This document shows positions 48,812 through 59,560 of a DNA stretch of 64,000 nucleotides, piece by piece (position 1 is the first letter of the stretch; every line of letters starts with the position of its first letter). The notes under the pieces are model-generated. The model did no database searches. It had not been told where the DNA came from and saw only the letters and a list, made by a program, of their open reading frames with translations. Both the position numbers and the translations under genes were made by a program. Source of the DNA: Corythucha ciliata. Lineage: Eukaryota; Arthropoda; Insecta; Hemiptera; Tingidae. The stretch covers positions 24,161,253-24,225,252 of the forward strand of contig CM075939.1 in NCBI GenBank assembly GCA_038030265.1, written 5' to 3'.

Positions 48812-49659
48812 GTTCGAGAGCTAGCGACAGTCCCATTCAACTGGAAGAACATAGTCACCGAATGTGTGCAAAATGATGGCATTTGACCCCCTATTTACGA
48901 GTCCGGAAGTCTGCCATGCTGTATCTGGGGCCTAAGGATTTTATAGCTAATTAAAGTCCTTAATTTGGGACATTAATTTAACCAGAAGAACATAGACCCG
49001 AAACTAGTCTCATTCGAAAGGTTTTATGAAGCTGATTACGAATAAGATCGTCTGCCGCCGTCTGTCTGGGGCATTTGCCCTCTGTGGCTCGCCAAAAACA
49101 CGTAATACGGTGAATTTTGATCAACCGGAAGAACATAGTCCTGAAACTGGTCTTATTCCATAGGATTTATGGAGATGATTACAAATAAAATCGTCTGCCG
49201 GCGTCTGCCTGGAGCATTTGCCCTCGGTGGCCAGTAAACTCCTTGAATCAGGGGCATTAATTAACCGGATGAACTAAGTCCGGAGAATGGTCTTTTGCGA
49301 CACGTTTCATGTGGCTGAATACGAAAGTGATCGTGTGCCGGTGTCTGCCTGGGGCACTCACCGAATCACGTGAGTTTGGCGAGCCACAGAGGGCAAATGC
49401 CCCAGGCAGACGGCGGTAGACGATCATATTCGTAATCAGCTTCATAAAACCTTTCGAATGAGACTAGTTTCGGGTCTATGTTCTTCTGGTTAAATTAATG
49501 TCCCAAATTAAGGACTTTAATTAGCTATAAAATCCTTAGGCCCCAGATACAGCATGGCAGACTTCCGGACTCGTAAATAGGGTGTCAAATGCCATCATTT
49601 TGCACACATTCGGTGACTATGTTCTTCCGGTTGAATGGGACTGTCGCCAGCTCTCGGTC
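48812..49659. mobile_element. About 850-bp foldback element with internal tandem units
   Basis: Arms 48812-49097 and 49375-49659 are inverted copies of about 285 bp with few mismatches (for example ctgtggctcgccaaa at 49081 and its complement at 49375). The loop (49098-49374) is made of two further diverged copies of the arm's inner unit (aaccggaagaacatagtcc ... cgtctgcctggggcat). This arm-plus-subrepeat layout resembles Galileo/Foldback transposons. No target duplication was resolved. Confidence 0.85.
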
Positions 49660-49856
49660 TATAAGCTCAGCTTAGTTTTAAACGCAATTTTAAACCCATG
49701 TGGTCGACCCGGGCCTAAGTAAATTAATTACCCATTCTATAAATAATTTCCAACCATGGAAAGCCACCAAAACGAGGGTTTGCCTTAAAGTGGCCTTTCA
49801 CCACTTTAAACCCAATAGTATAATCAATTTCGCGGGTTCATCCCGGTCATTTATTG

Positions 49857-50786
49857 GAGAGTTTTAGCCTACACTTACCGTATACGCTAACGCTAAATAA
49901 TCGTAATTGCGCATGCTCGGGAATAATGTTTTCTTTATTTGAATAGCAGGACACGCTAAATGGAGAGGAATAGCGGAGCGATTTAAGGGAACGGCATGTT
50001 ACCTAACGGGCTGTTATAACCTGTGAATCTTGCTTTGAAGCCGTGCTTAGGGAGTTTTCATATCTCACCGCGAGGTTTTCATCATAGATAATTTAACGCA
50101 AAATTGAAAATTTAAATTAACTTTAATCACTTCGTGGGAACAGCGCGAAAACAAAACTTTAGATAAGGATAACCTCACTTGCAAATATAAATAACGTATA
50201 GTTCTTGTTTTAGCTAGATATATCTTGCTAAAACTGATCAGTGAGCTCATACGCCAAGTCCAACACGGTAGGTAATGAATAGCGTTACCGTTAGCGCGGA
50301 TTTGTCGGATTTGGCATTTCATAATAGAGAGTTTTAGCAATCTCTAACGCTAACGGTAACGCTATTCATTACCGTGATAGACTTAGCGTGTGAACTCACT
50401 GATCAGTTTTAGCAAGATATTTCTACGCTAAATCAAGAACTATACGTTATTTATGTTTACCAGTGAGGTTATCCTTATCTAAAGTCTTGTTTTTGCGCTG
50501 TTCCCACGAAGAGATTAAAGTTGGTTTACATTTTCAATTTTGCGTTAAATTATCTGTGATGAAAATGTAGGGGTAAACTAGAAAAACACGCCCTAAGCAC
50601 GGCTTCAAAGTAAACTTCACAGGTTATAACAGCCCGATAGGTACCATACCGTTCCCTTGAATCTCCCCGCTATTCCTCTCCATTCAGCGTGTCCCGCTAT
50701 TCAAATAACGTAAACGTTATTTCTGAGCATGCGCAATTACGATTATTTAGCGTTAGCGTTTACGGTAAGTCTGTGGCAAAACTCTC
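49857..50786. mobile_element. 930-bp foldback element with about 450-bp arms
   Basis: Starts GAGAGTTTTAGC and ends GCAAAACTCTC. The left arm pairs with the right arm over nearly its whole length (aatcgtaattgcgcatgctc near the left end against gagcatgcgcaattacgatt near the right end; aactatacgttattta and its complement nearer the centre). The centre is near 50325-50345, so there is almost no loop. No coding capacity or clear target duplication. Confidence 0.88.
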
Positions 50787-50809
50787 TAAATCAATTCCGC
50801 CGATAAAGC

Positions 50810-51800
50810 ATTTTCAACACGTAAGTTTCGTGGATTTGGATCTTATAGAACCGAATTTTGCGGGGTTTAAACATTGAAAAATCAAATTTTGGTGGATTGA
50901 CTCCCTGAAAAGTCAATTTTTCGGATATGACCAGCCAACTAATCCGATTTCACGGGTTTCATTTCAAAACAGATATTTTACGCGTTTGGGGCCTTCACAA
51001 AAGTAATTCCGCATGTTTCCATCTTTCGAAGTTCTGAATTCGCAGATTCGGTATTTACATAGTTACAGAACCTATTTTTGCTGAGTTTTGGCTCATGCGA
51101 GAACTCTCAAATTTCGCAGGTCTTCTCATTCAATAAACCCTTTTCGCGGGGTTTCCTCGCTGGTAAATCCAAGTTCGGTCAATTTCTTTCGGTCAAAAAG
51201 CAATTATGCGGGTTAGTTCGCCCAAAAGAGACATTTGGCGGGGTATCCTCTTGTATGTGCTGTGCTCAATCGCCCCTTCCTGCGTTTTTGGCTAAGCCTG
51301 AACTAAAGAATCGCATAGATAATCCACTTAGCTCACAATGGAAAAACAAGAAGTAAAAGAATCTTCCAGGGAGCCAAGATTTTCCAAACTACATTTCGGG
51401 CTCGATGCAAACATTTCGAGCAATAAGCAAAGTCGGCAATTGTGTACCACATACGCAAACAAATTCACGGATTTTACTCAATCGAAAACGTATTTCGCAG
51501 GGGCCTTCTTATCTACATCTATGACAGTACCCAGAGGGGCGGGGGCGGGCAGCTGCTTTCCTCTATTTTCCAAAGCGTAGCAGTAGTGGTGCAACAGCCC
51601 AAGCCTGGATGCCTTCGAAAAGTCGCCAACTTGTGTATCGTAAGACACTCCCGTTCGTCATCCCTAAGATTTCGTTCACCAAAAACCATTTTCGCCGGTT
51701 CCATTCGCCTCAAACACATTTTCAGTCCAGGTCAGGAACAAATTCTGCGCATTTTCTCGCCAAAAGACAATTTTTGCGGATCTTGGGATTTTTAAAATGC
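50810..51800. repeat. Diverged repeat field, ttcgcgggttt type
   Basis: Degenerate units with aatttcgcgggtt, ttttcgcgg and caaaag words at roughly 40-bp spacing, reminiscent of, but much looser than, the other arrays. Confidence 0.5.
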
Positions 51801-51961
51801 ATTATTGGTCTCGTCGTGATGTTCTATCCTAAGTCTGGGCTAAGTGTGAAGGAAATGTCTTAGAGACCTGACGGACCTGCCACCTGGGTGGCACCGCCCG
51901 GGCCCGGGTGGCGTCAGCTAGGTGGCCTCGTCCGTCAGGGCGCTCAGCCTCGAGTTCACTA

Positions 51962-52091
51962 GTGGCGTTTTCCATTCAATGCAATACACTCGTGTGGTGT
52001 AAGTTTTTCCACCCGTCCTCTATGAATTGAAAAATATGTATATGGAGAGGACGCTGCACTACACCTGTGTAGTGAGTTGAATGGAAATCCC
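51962..52091. mobile_element. 130-bp MITE, TA target duplication
   Basis: Inverted ends (gttttccattcaatgcaata against ctacacctgtgtagtgagtt ... gaatggaaatccc), flanked by TA (51960-51961 and 52092-52093), as for Tc1/mariner. A partial relative is at 38262-38305. Confidence 0.7.
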
Positions 52092-52608
52092 TATAAACAA
52101 AAAATAATGATTGAGAGCATTTTATTGGGAATAGGATTGTATAATACTGTTTTTAGTATTAGTATGTGTATTAGTTTGTGGGTAGTGGTGCATTTCATTT
52201 TTAAAATGCACCATTAGTTTGTCACGGTCACGGTGGCAAACATGGATCATGTCATGTGGGAGTGTCTTTTAAACGGTTTTTTTTTTTTTTTTTTTTTTTT
52301 CCGAATATCAAATTCGGTAAATTTTGGGTTCGAAGAAAACGTTTTCGAGCAACTGTATTCGACGAATTAATTTTGAAGAATTACAATTTGCGCATTTAAA
52401 GAATTGTTTTCGAAGAACTTTCCGGATACGATAACTGCGGTGTGTGAAAAAAAAAAAAAAAAAAAAAAAAAGATAACTTTAATGGTTGGGCTTATTTCGA
52501 GCAAAAGAGCTTGCTTAACTCAAGACCTGGGGCGATAACTATGCCATAATTAAACGTATAGTTAATATTTTAGGGTGTTATCTCGGGTGATTTAATCACC
52601 CTATTGAG

Positions 52609-52617
52609 TATAAAAAG
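52609..52617 (+). promoter_or_regulatory. TATA box of the Gly-rich peptide gene
   Basis: TATAAAAAG 60 bp upstream of the start codon. About 30 bp downstream is ttagtcc (52637-52643), a plausible initiator, giving a 5' UTR of roughly 40 nt. Confidence 0.65.
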
Positions 52618-52676
52618 AGCTTGATAACTCATCGGTTTAGTCCCTTGTAACGAGTATAAGCGATATATTATCATCG

Positions 52677-52950
52677 ATGTCGAAAAGGCTGTTGATTGTT
52701 GCCGCCCTCATGGTACTATTGGTATGATTCGATCACTTTTGTGTTAACTAGTTTGGTTATTTTCTTGTGTCTCACGATAATTTCATTTGTCCCTAATCGC
52801 TTTTAGTCCACGTATGGAACAGCGGTTATAGCCCCTGTAAGAAGAAGCGCCGGTGCCGGTTTGGGTCTCGGTGCTGATGCCAGCGGCGGTTCTGGTGGCG
52901 GCAGTGGTCTCGGTGGCAGTGCTAGCGTCGGTCTAGGTGCCTCGATGTAG
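52677..52950 (+). CDS. Secreted Gly/Ser-rich 62-residue peptide precursor, two exons
   Basis: Exon 1 (52677-52721) encodes MSKRLLIVAALMVLL. The donor is TTG|gtatga, the intron is 85 bp, and the acceptor is taatcgcttttag. Exon 2 (52807-52950) starts STYGTAVIAPVRR and runs to TAG. Phase 0 intron; 62 residues. The N-terminus is a classical signal peptide, probably cut after GTA. Next come a short VIAPVRR segment with a dibasic site and a 34-residue tail of Gly, Ser, Ala and Leu only apart from one Asp, one Val and a final Met. TATA box, short 5' UTR and AATAAA (53014) support a real transcription unit. It lies antisense inside the putative 41-kb CAMTA intron. Glycine-rich secreted peptides include antimicrobial, cuticular and silk-like types; the sequence does not decide which. 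No family was recognised. Confidence 0.72.
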
Positions 52951-53013
52951 ACGTTTCTACCATGGAAGGAGTACAGACGGCCAGTTCTATAAAAACTTGT
53001 CAGAATCAGTACC

Positions 53014-53019
53014 AATAAA
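53014..53019 (+). terminator. Polyadenylation signal of the Gly-rich peptide gene
   Basis: AATAAA 64 bp after the stop codon, followed by a T-rich stretch (ttctttgatttcattcatgt from 53045). The 2246-bp duplication begins at about 53054, just past the presumed 3' end. Confidence 0.6.
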
Positions 53020-53427
53020 GTGAAATGAACCATATTGGCCACCATTCTTTGATTTCATTCATGTTTATGTTGCTCAAAACACTTTTCAAAAGCAAGTTTC
53101 ACCGCCACTTAGTCTGGGGAGTGTGGAAAAGAAGCCGTTCTTTTCCATTAGCTCTGTAATGATTCACCCCAGTGCATCTGGCGGATTTCTTGATAAATAA
53201 CGTAGAGTAGACAGTGGACGGCCCAAACGGAATCTCTATATCTGCTCTGGTAGCTGAGTTATGTCAAATTTTAATTTTCGAGGGGGTGGTAGGCTGTGTT
53301 TGCAGATGGGAATTGGTGGGGACTTGGTCTTGAAATCATCCTACAGGTATACTATGAAACATTCCTGCCAAGTGCCATTGCTTAATGATTATTTGCAGAG
53401 TTGATGTCGTTAACCTCCGGACTATTA

Positions 53428-53568
53428 AGCCCTGTTCACACGATGAAATGTTTGAAGCTACATTGCATGCTAGTTTTTAAAAACATTATGTTCCTTGGTA
53501 GTGACCGGATGTTTTTGAAAAACCAGCATGCAATATAGCTTCAAACATTGCATCGTGTGAACAGGGCT
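53428..53568. mobile_element. 141-bp palindromic MITE, TTA target duplication, copy 1
   Basis: AGCCCTGTTCACACGATG and its complement at the ends, arms about 58 bp (tgtttgaagctacattgcat pairs with atgcaatatagcttcaaaca). TTA at 53425-53427 and 53569-53571. PIF/Harbinger-like. Confidence 0.87.
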
Positions 53569-54261
53569 TTACATATTTTAATTAGTAACACTTCGTTGGA
53601 AGGGAATCAGGGTGTTACATTGGCGATTGTAGCTAAGGGATACGATATCTGGCGGCGTTTCAGAGAAACAGTGCGTCCGGTACTCCATGAGATTTGTTGT
53701 TGTCGTTTGAAAACAAACCACAACAAAGGTTTTCTACAATGAGGAAGTTCCATTGTATCAAAAATGTTGGTCAGTAACACTTTTTTACTGTAAGCTACGA
53801 CTAAATAATCCGACGGTGACGAGGAGGCCTCGATATTGTACCTTTGGCATCGCCGAATCAAGAAAACGAGACGGTTATGCGGCTAACCGGTACACACATT
53901 CAGAAACTTTCACTGTCTGCTATTTTTTGAAGAAAGAAAACTCGAAAGCACCGATTCAAAAACGTTTTCGACCATTTTGCTGAACCCGTGCCGTTCTCTG
54001 AGCATTACAACGAAACGGTGAGCTGGCGAGTACCAATGAAGAAATGATAAGGCCCTCGTGGGATGTCTCTCAAGAGTGAATCCAGAGAAAACTGCTGTGT
54101 CTTCCGTTGCTCTTTCCGTCGTAACCGAGACACAACATTTTCATTTCATTGTTTCCCAAACATTGAGGGTTCAACGGTGTCACTTATCAATTAGCCCAGT
54201 GTTCAATGGCCCTGGGTGGGGTTTGGCTTAGCTGATCACTCGCAGTACGACTGCCAAAGGC

Positions 54262-54334
54262 ATCACCGTGGCACAATTGGCAGCGTGCTGGACTAGTAAT
54301 CCCGAGGTTGCAGGTTCAAATCCCGCCGGGGAGC
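54262..54334 (+). tRNA. tRNA-Thr(AGT)-like gene, copy 1
   Basis: 73 nt fold into a cloverleaf: acceptor atcaccg against cggggag (5 of 7 pairs), D arm with AATTGG, anticodon loop CTAGTAA (anticodon AGT) on a 4-of-5 stem, T arm gcagg/cccgc around TTCAAAT. Box A (TGGCACAATTGG, 54269) and box B (GGTTCAAATCC, 54313) are good, and a T6 terminator follows at 54338. Acceptor mismatches at positions 1 and 4 suggest a pseudo-tRNA or tRNA-derived SINE head; the T6 right after argues for a gene-like unit. Confidence 0.55.
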
Positions 54335-54568
54335 CCATTTTTTCTCGAAACTCGAATCATGACGGGCTATGCCCTTCCATCGTCTTCCGGAAGATATCAC
54401 TTTCAATCAATTTATTGAAAGTCGAACGCCGAAAGGCTTGGGAGCTTGCTTGCTTGATTTTTAAGTCCTTTCAAAATCTCCCTTTTGACCACGAAAAACC
54501 ACTTTGCTCAACCATTCACTAAAAATAACATATTATGTGGGACGTACCGGTTTCATTATCACACCACA

Positions 54569-54793
54569 CCAGCGCCGCTAGAAAACCTATAGTTACACAC
54601 AGGTACTGACATTACCCGCCATATATGGTCCTTTAGAGAGGGAAGGGCTTGTGATTGGCTGGTGAGCGTAACTTATGTGACCACATCAGCGAATGAGAGA
54701 TATCAAATCTATTTGATCCCTATGTGGAGGGGGGACCAAACATGGCGGACTGTCAGTACTCGTAGGAACTTATAGAGCCTTAGCGCCGCTAGT
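54569..54793. mobile_element. About 225-bp MITE, copy 1
   Basis: Inverted ends (agcgccgctag near 54571 and tagcgccgctagtg near 54781) with inner similarity (ggtactgacattacccgcca against tggcggactgtcagtactcg). No clear target duplication. A second copy lies at 56815-57039 through the tandem duplication. Confidence 0.65.
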
Positions 54794-55673
54794 GATAGCT
54801 ACAACCACCAATAGCATTCCAAAACTTTGGACAAAGTTGTATAGACCCCGTTCAGCTCCTAGAGAGTTCGCAGCGATTGTTGTGGTGGGGGTCACCGAAC
54901 GAGGATCAATGTTATCAGTGCAAGTCATTTGCTATGGAGAAGTAGGATAATTCAGTGGCGGTTTTTGAGCTGAGGCTAGGTAGTCATCTCCTCAGGAAGA
55001 AAAACAACAGAAATCCAGAGTGAAATTAATAATAACAAATATCCTTTATTGGTTTTAAAAAATGAAAAAAAAGTCCTGAGCACGGTCACAAAAAATTAAA
55101 TTTGCCTTGGATGTCCTCTTGCGGCTGCATGGACATTTAAGTTAGTTGAATTGGTCCTCTTCAATGACGGTAGTCGTGTAGGCCCAAAGATCCCCCCTGA
55201 GAAAAAATTGTTAACCGTTGCCTAAGGTGCCAAGATGAGGGACGAGTAGATGAATGGGTTAGGGACCAGCGGGGTGCCCTCTGCCTCACCAAAAGCACGT
55301 TCATTCATGTTTATGTTGCTCAAAACACTTTTCAAAAGCAAGTTTCACCGCCACTTAGTCTGGGGAGTGTGGAAAAGAAGCCGTTCTTTTCCATTAGCTC
55401 TGTAATGATTCACCCCAGTGCATCTGGCGGATTTCTTGATAAATAACGTAGAGTAGACAGTGGACGGCCCAAACGGAATCTCTATATCTGCTCTGGTAGC
55501 TGAGTTATGTCAAATTTTAATTTTCGAGGGGGTGGTAGGCTGTGTTTGCAGATGGGAATTGGTGGGGACTTGGTCTTGAAATCATCCTACAGGTATACTA
55601 TGAAACATTCCTGCCAAGTGCCATTGCTTAATGATTATTTGCAGAGTTGATGTCGTTAACCTCCGGACTATTA

Positions 55674-55814
55674 AGCCCTGTTCACACGATGAAATGTTTG
55701 AAGCTACATTGCATGCTAGTTTTTAAAAACATTATGTTCCTTGGTAGTGACCGGATGTTTTTGAAAAACCAGCATGCAATATAGCTTCAAACATTGCATC
55801 GTGTGAACAGGGCT
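55674..55814. mobile_element. 141-bp palindromic MITE, copy 2
   Basis: Same element carried by the second copy of the 2246-bp duplication. Confidence 0.87.
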
Positions 55815-56507
55815 TTACATATTTTAATTAGTAACACTTCGTTGGAAGGGAATCAGGGTGTTACATTGGCGATTGTAGCTAAGGGATACGATATCTGGCG
55901 GCGTTTCAGAGAAACAGTGCGTCCGGTACTCCATGAGATTTGTTGTTGTCGTTTGAAAACAAACCACAACAAAGGTTTTCTACAATGAGGAAGTTCCATT
56001 GTATCAAAAATGTTGGTCAGTAACACTTTTTTACTGTAAGCTACGACTAAATAATCCGACGGTGACGAGGAGGCCTCGATATTGTACCTTTGGCATCGCC
56101 GAATCAAGAAAACGAGACGGTTATGCGGCTAACCGGTACACACATTCAGAAACTTTCACTGTCTGCTATTTTTTGAAGAAAGAAAACTCGAAAGCACCGA
56201 TTCAAAAACGTTTTCGACCATTTTGCTGAACCCGTGCCGTTCTCTGAGCATTACAACGAAACGGTGAGCTGGCGAGTACCAATGAAGAAATGATAAGGCC
56301 CTCGTGGGATGTCTCTCAAGAGTGAATCCAGAGAAAACTGCTGTGTCTTCCGTTGCTCTTTCCGTCGTAACCGAGACACAACATTTTCATTTCATTGTTT
56401 CCCAAACATTGAGGGTTCAACGGTGTCACTTATCAATTAGCCCAGTGTTCAATGGCCCTGGGTGGGGTTTGGCTTAGCTGATCACTCGCAGTACGACTGC
56501 CAAAGGC

Positions 56508-56580
56508 ATCACCGTGGCACAATTGGCAGCGTGCTGGACTAGTAATCCCGAGGTTGCAGGTTCAAATCCCGCCGGGGAGC
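56508..56580 (+). tRNA. tRNA-Thr(AGT)-like gene, copy 2
   Basis: Identical to 54262-54334, in the second copy of the duplication, with the same box A, box B and T6. Confidence 0.55.
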
Positions 56581-57959
56581 CCATTTTTTCTCGAAACTCG
56601 AATCATGACGGGCTATGCCCTTCCATCGTCTTCCGGAAGATATCACTTTCAATCAATTTATTGAAAGTCGAACGCCGAAAGGCTTGGGAGCTTGCTTGCT
56701 TGATTTTTAAGTCCTTTCAAAATCTCCCTTTTGACCACGAAAAACCACTTTGCTCAACCATTCACTAAAAATAACATATTATGTGGGACGTACCGGTTTC
56801 ATTATCACACCACACCAGCGCCGCTAGAAAACCTATAGTTACACACAGGTACTGACATTACCCGCCATATATGGTCCTTTAGAGAGGGAAGGGCTTGTGA
56901 TTGGCTGGTGAGCGTAACTTATGTGACCACATCAGCGAATGAGAGATATCAAATCTATTTGATCCCTATGTGGAGGGGGGACCAAACATGGCGGACTGTC
57001 AGTACTCGTAGGAACTTATAGAGCCTTAGCGCCGCTAGTGATAGCTACAACCACCAATAGCATTCCAAAACTTTGGACAAAGTTGTATAGACCCCGTTCA
57101 GCTCCTAGAGAGTTCGCAGCGATTGTTGTGGTGGGGGTCACCGAACGAGGATCAATGTTATCAGTGCAAGTCATTTGCTATGGAGAAGTAGGATAATTCA
57201 GTGGCGGTTTTTGAGCTGAGGCTAGGTAGTCATCTCCTCAGGAAGAAAAACAACAGAAATCCAGAGTGAAATTAATAATAACAAATATCCTTTATTGGTT
57301 TTAAAAAATGAAAAAAAAGTCCTGAGCACGGTCACAAAAAATTAAATTTGCCTTGGATGTCCTCTTGCGGCTGCATGGACATTTAAATTAGTTGAATTGG
57401 TCCTCTTCAATGATGGTAGTCGTGTAGGCCCAAAGATCCCCCCTGAGAAAAAATTGTTAACCGTTGCCTAAGGTGCCAAGATGAGGGACGAGTAGATGAA
57501 TGGGTTAGGGACCAGCGGGGTGCCCTCTGCCTCACCAAAAGCACGTTCGTTCGTTAGGCGACGGCTAACAAGTAGAAAATCAACGTTTGATCGCATGGTG
57601 GCTCTGGTGGTTCAATAGTTGTGTTGCAAGTCTAGCTTATTATGTTTATTTATATTAGTTAATCAACCTCGTGAGTTATCGTGCCGGCCCTCCGGCAGTC
57701 GTGACTAGTGTTGAATCGATACCAGTAAATAGAGTAAAGTATCGATACTTTTCAATCAATACCCAGTAGTTTTGGTATCGATACTTTTTTCGATACCAAG
57801 TATTATTTCGATACTTTGATTCGATACTGGAAAATGAGTACTTCAGGAATCGATACTTCTCATTCGATACTGAGTACGATTCGATACTTTTTTATCAATA
57901 CCGAGTATTTTTTATTTTTTTAAATTAATTTAAACAAGTAAACTCCCGGCATCGGAAAC

Positions 57960-58390
57960 GTACCGTTTGAAATGAGTACTTTAATTGGTATCGAATGGGT
58001 ATTGATTAAAACTAGTACGATACTGAATCAATACCCATTCGATACCGAGAAAAAGTACTCATTTGAAATGATACCCATTCGATACCGAGTAAAAGTACTC
58101 ATTTGAAACGATACCCATTCGATACCAAGCATTTACTCGTTTGAATCATTACCCATTCGATACCAAGTAAAAGTACTCATTTGAAACGATACCCATTCGA
58201 TACCAAGCATTTACTCGTTTGAATCAATACCCATTCGATAACGAGTAAAAGTACTCATTTGAAACGATACCCATTCGATACCAAGCATTTACTCGTTTGA
58301 ATCAATACCCATTCGATACCGAGTAAAAGTACTTATTTGAATCAATACCCATTCGATACCGAGTATTTACTTGTTTGAATCAATACCCAT
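57960..58390. repeat. Tandem array of ccattcgatacc units
   Basis: About ten units alternating between a 40-bp form with gagtaaaagtactcatttg and a 38-bp form with caagcatttactcgtttg, giving a dimer period near 78 bp. Confidence 0.88.
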
Positions 58391-58644
58391 TTGGGGGGGG
58401 GGGGTCCCCCCAGGTAGTGTCCTATTTCAAAATTTGCATAGCGTGCATCGGGCTTAAGTAGTCATTGTGTTTCAATTAAAATGAATCTGTATTTGTATAA
58501 GGGAGTAGTGATTGACGACTCGAAAAATCATTAGAGATGGTAGTGCTTTTGTTGGTTGGTGATGGAGGGGTTTTATTACAAGCTTTTGAATCGATACCAC
58601 TAAAGTATCGATACTTATGAAACAATACCGAGTATATATCGATA

Positions 58645-58914
58645 ATGCATGCATGCAACTGTAGCCGTAGGAGCCTACGTTGTCTGTCTTCCCTCGTTGA
58701 GGTGCGTTAAAAACGAACCGGTTTCGGCTGCTCGCCATCTTCAGCGTCTGTAAGTCCAACTTCAGTTGTTCAAAGTCCAGTTGTCCAACAAGTCAGTTAG
58801 TCTTACAGACGCTGAAGATGGCGAGCAGCCGAAACCGGTTCGTTTTTAACGCACCTCAACGAGGGAAGACAGACAACGTAGGCTTCTACGGCTACAGTTT
58901 CATGCATGCATTAC
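58645..58914. repeat. Near-perfect 112-bp palindrome arms
   Basis: 58645-58757 and 58803-58914 are inverted copies with only a few differences (gaaaccggttcgtttttaac and its complement). The 45-bp spacer is gttg/agtccag-rich. Both arms give an open frame with MASSRNRFVFNAPQRGKTDN on opposite strands, which is a consequence of the palindrome. Confidence 0.9.
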
Positions 58915-59560
58915 CTACTAACCCTCGTAGTCTAAGCGATCACACTAACAATACATATCGATATTTTTTATACGATACTGTAAACAAGTTATATGAGTAT
59001 ACTTCAATGAGTAAAGTATCGATACTTTCTTGGTATCGATTCAACACTAGTCGTGACAGTGTGACACCTACTTGTACCTGAATAATTGTTTCCGTTTCTG
59101 TCCTTGATTCTTCCCAACTGTGAGTAGAAAAACATAGTTTAGTCAACATTCTGTATTCTATTTTGACACTTAATACTTAAATAATGGTATGGTAATCAAA
59201 TAATTTTGTTCTATGTTGCGCTCCATCTTGGGCTGTTCTGTGCTCAGATGTGATATTATGGGTTAGGGGGGTGGAAGGGGTATCACCCTGTTTTTGGCCC
59301 CTAGAACCGCCACTGAGATAATTTCGAGATTTTTCCTCAAATTTATAATATTTATGGGAATTTTTCGGCGGAATAGTCTTCGAAATTAATAATTTAGGAC
59401 TTTAAAATCATTGTACGCGTGTTTTGGGAAGTGTTGTGAATTTTGTTTTGTTTAGAGATGATTTGTTCTGTGCGTGGTTAGTGAGGGTTGTCCACTGCAC
59501 CGGGGAAAACATAACTTCTTTTAACTATTGTGTTTTTGTGTTCCTTTTTCATTTTCATCA

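Larger units (their letters stand above)
53054..57545. repeat. 2246-bp tandem duplication (53054-55299, 55300-57545)
   Basis: Two head-to-tail copies. In the parts compared only two substitutions were seen (55141 G against 57387 A; 55168 C against 57414 T). The junction word is ttcattc/ttcgttc. Each copy holds a palindromic MITE, a tRNA-Thr-like gene with Pol III terminator, and a second MITE. All longer open frames in copy 1 recur in copy 2 at +2246. The near identity means a very recent event or an assembly artefact. Confidence 0.95.
57706..59049. mobile_element. 1344-bp hAT-like element with GGTATCGA-type subterminal repeats
   Basis: Ends TAGTGTTGAATCGATACC and its complement, flanked by the 8-bp duplication gtcgtgac (57698-57705 and 59050-59057). 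The left third is rich in tatcgatact words; 57960-58390 is a tandem array of a 38- and a 40-bp unit (cccattcgataccgagtaaa type), then a G tract (58394-58405) and an internal palindrome. No transposase; hAT by the target duplication. Confidence 0.9.

Noticed and set aside
51865..51955. GC-rich partial palindrome (gacctgacgg ... ccgtcagg)
   Set aside because: Too short and imperfect to assign to an element; no flanking duplication.
52803..53045. 80-residue minus-strand frame with a hydrophobic start and Pro-rich tail
   Set aside because: It is the antisense of exon 2 of the Gly-rich gene (Gly codons read as Pro/Ala) and has no promoter or polyadenylation signals of its own.
54268..54522. 84-residue open frame containing NPEVAGSNPAG (and its copy at 56514-56768)
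   Set aside because: It is translation of the tRNA-like gene; this peptide pattern is a well-known artefact of reading tRNA sequence as protein.
58472..58759. Protein-coding gene containing MASSRNRFVFNAPQRGK
   Set aside because: Appears on both strands because of the palindrome and lies inside a non-autonomous transposon; kept as an observation, not as a gene.
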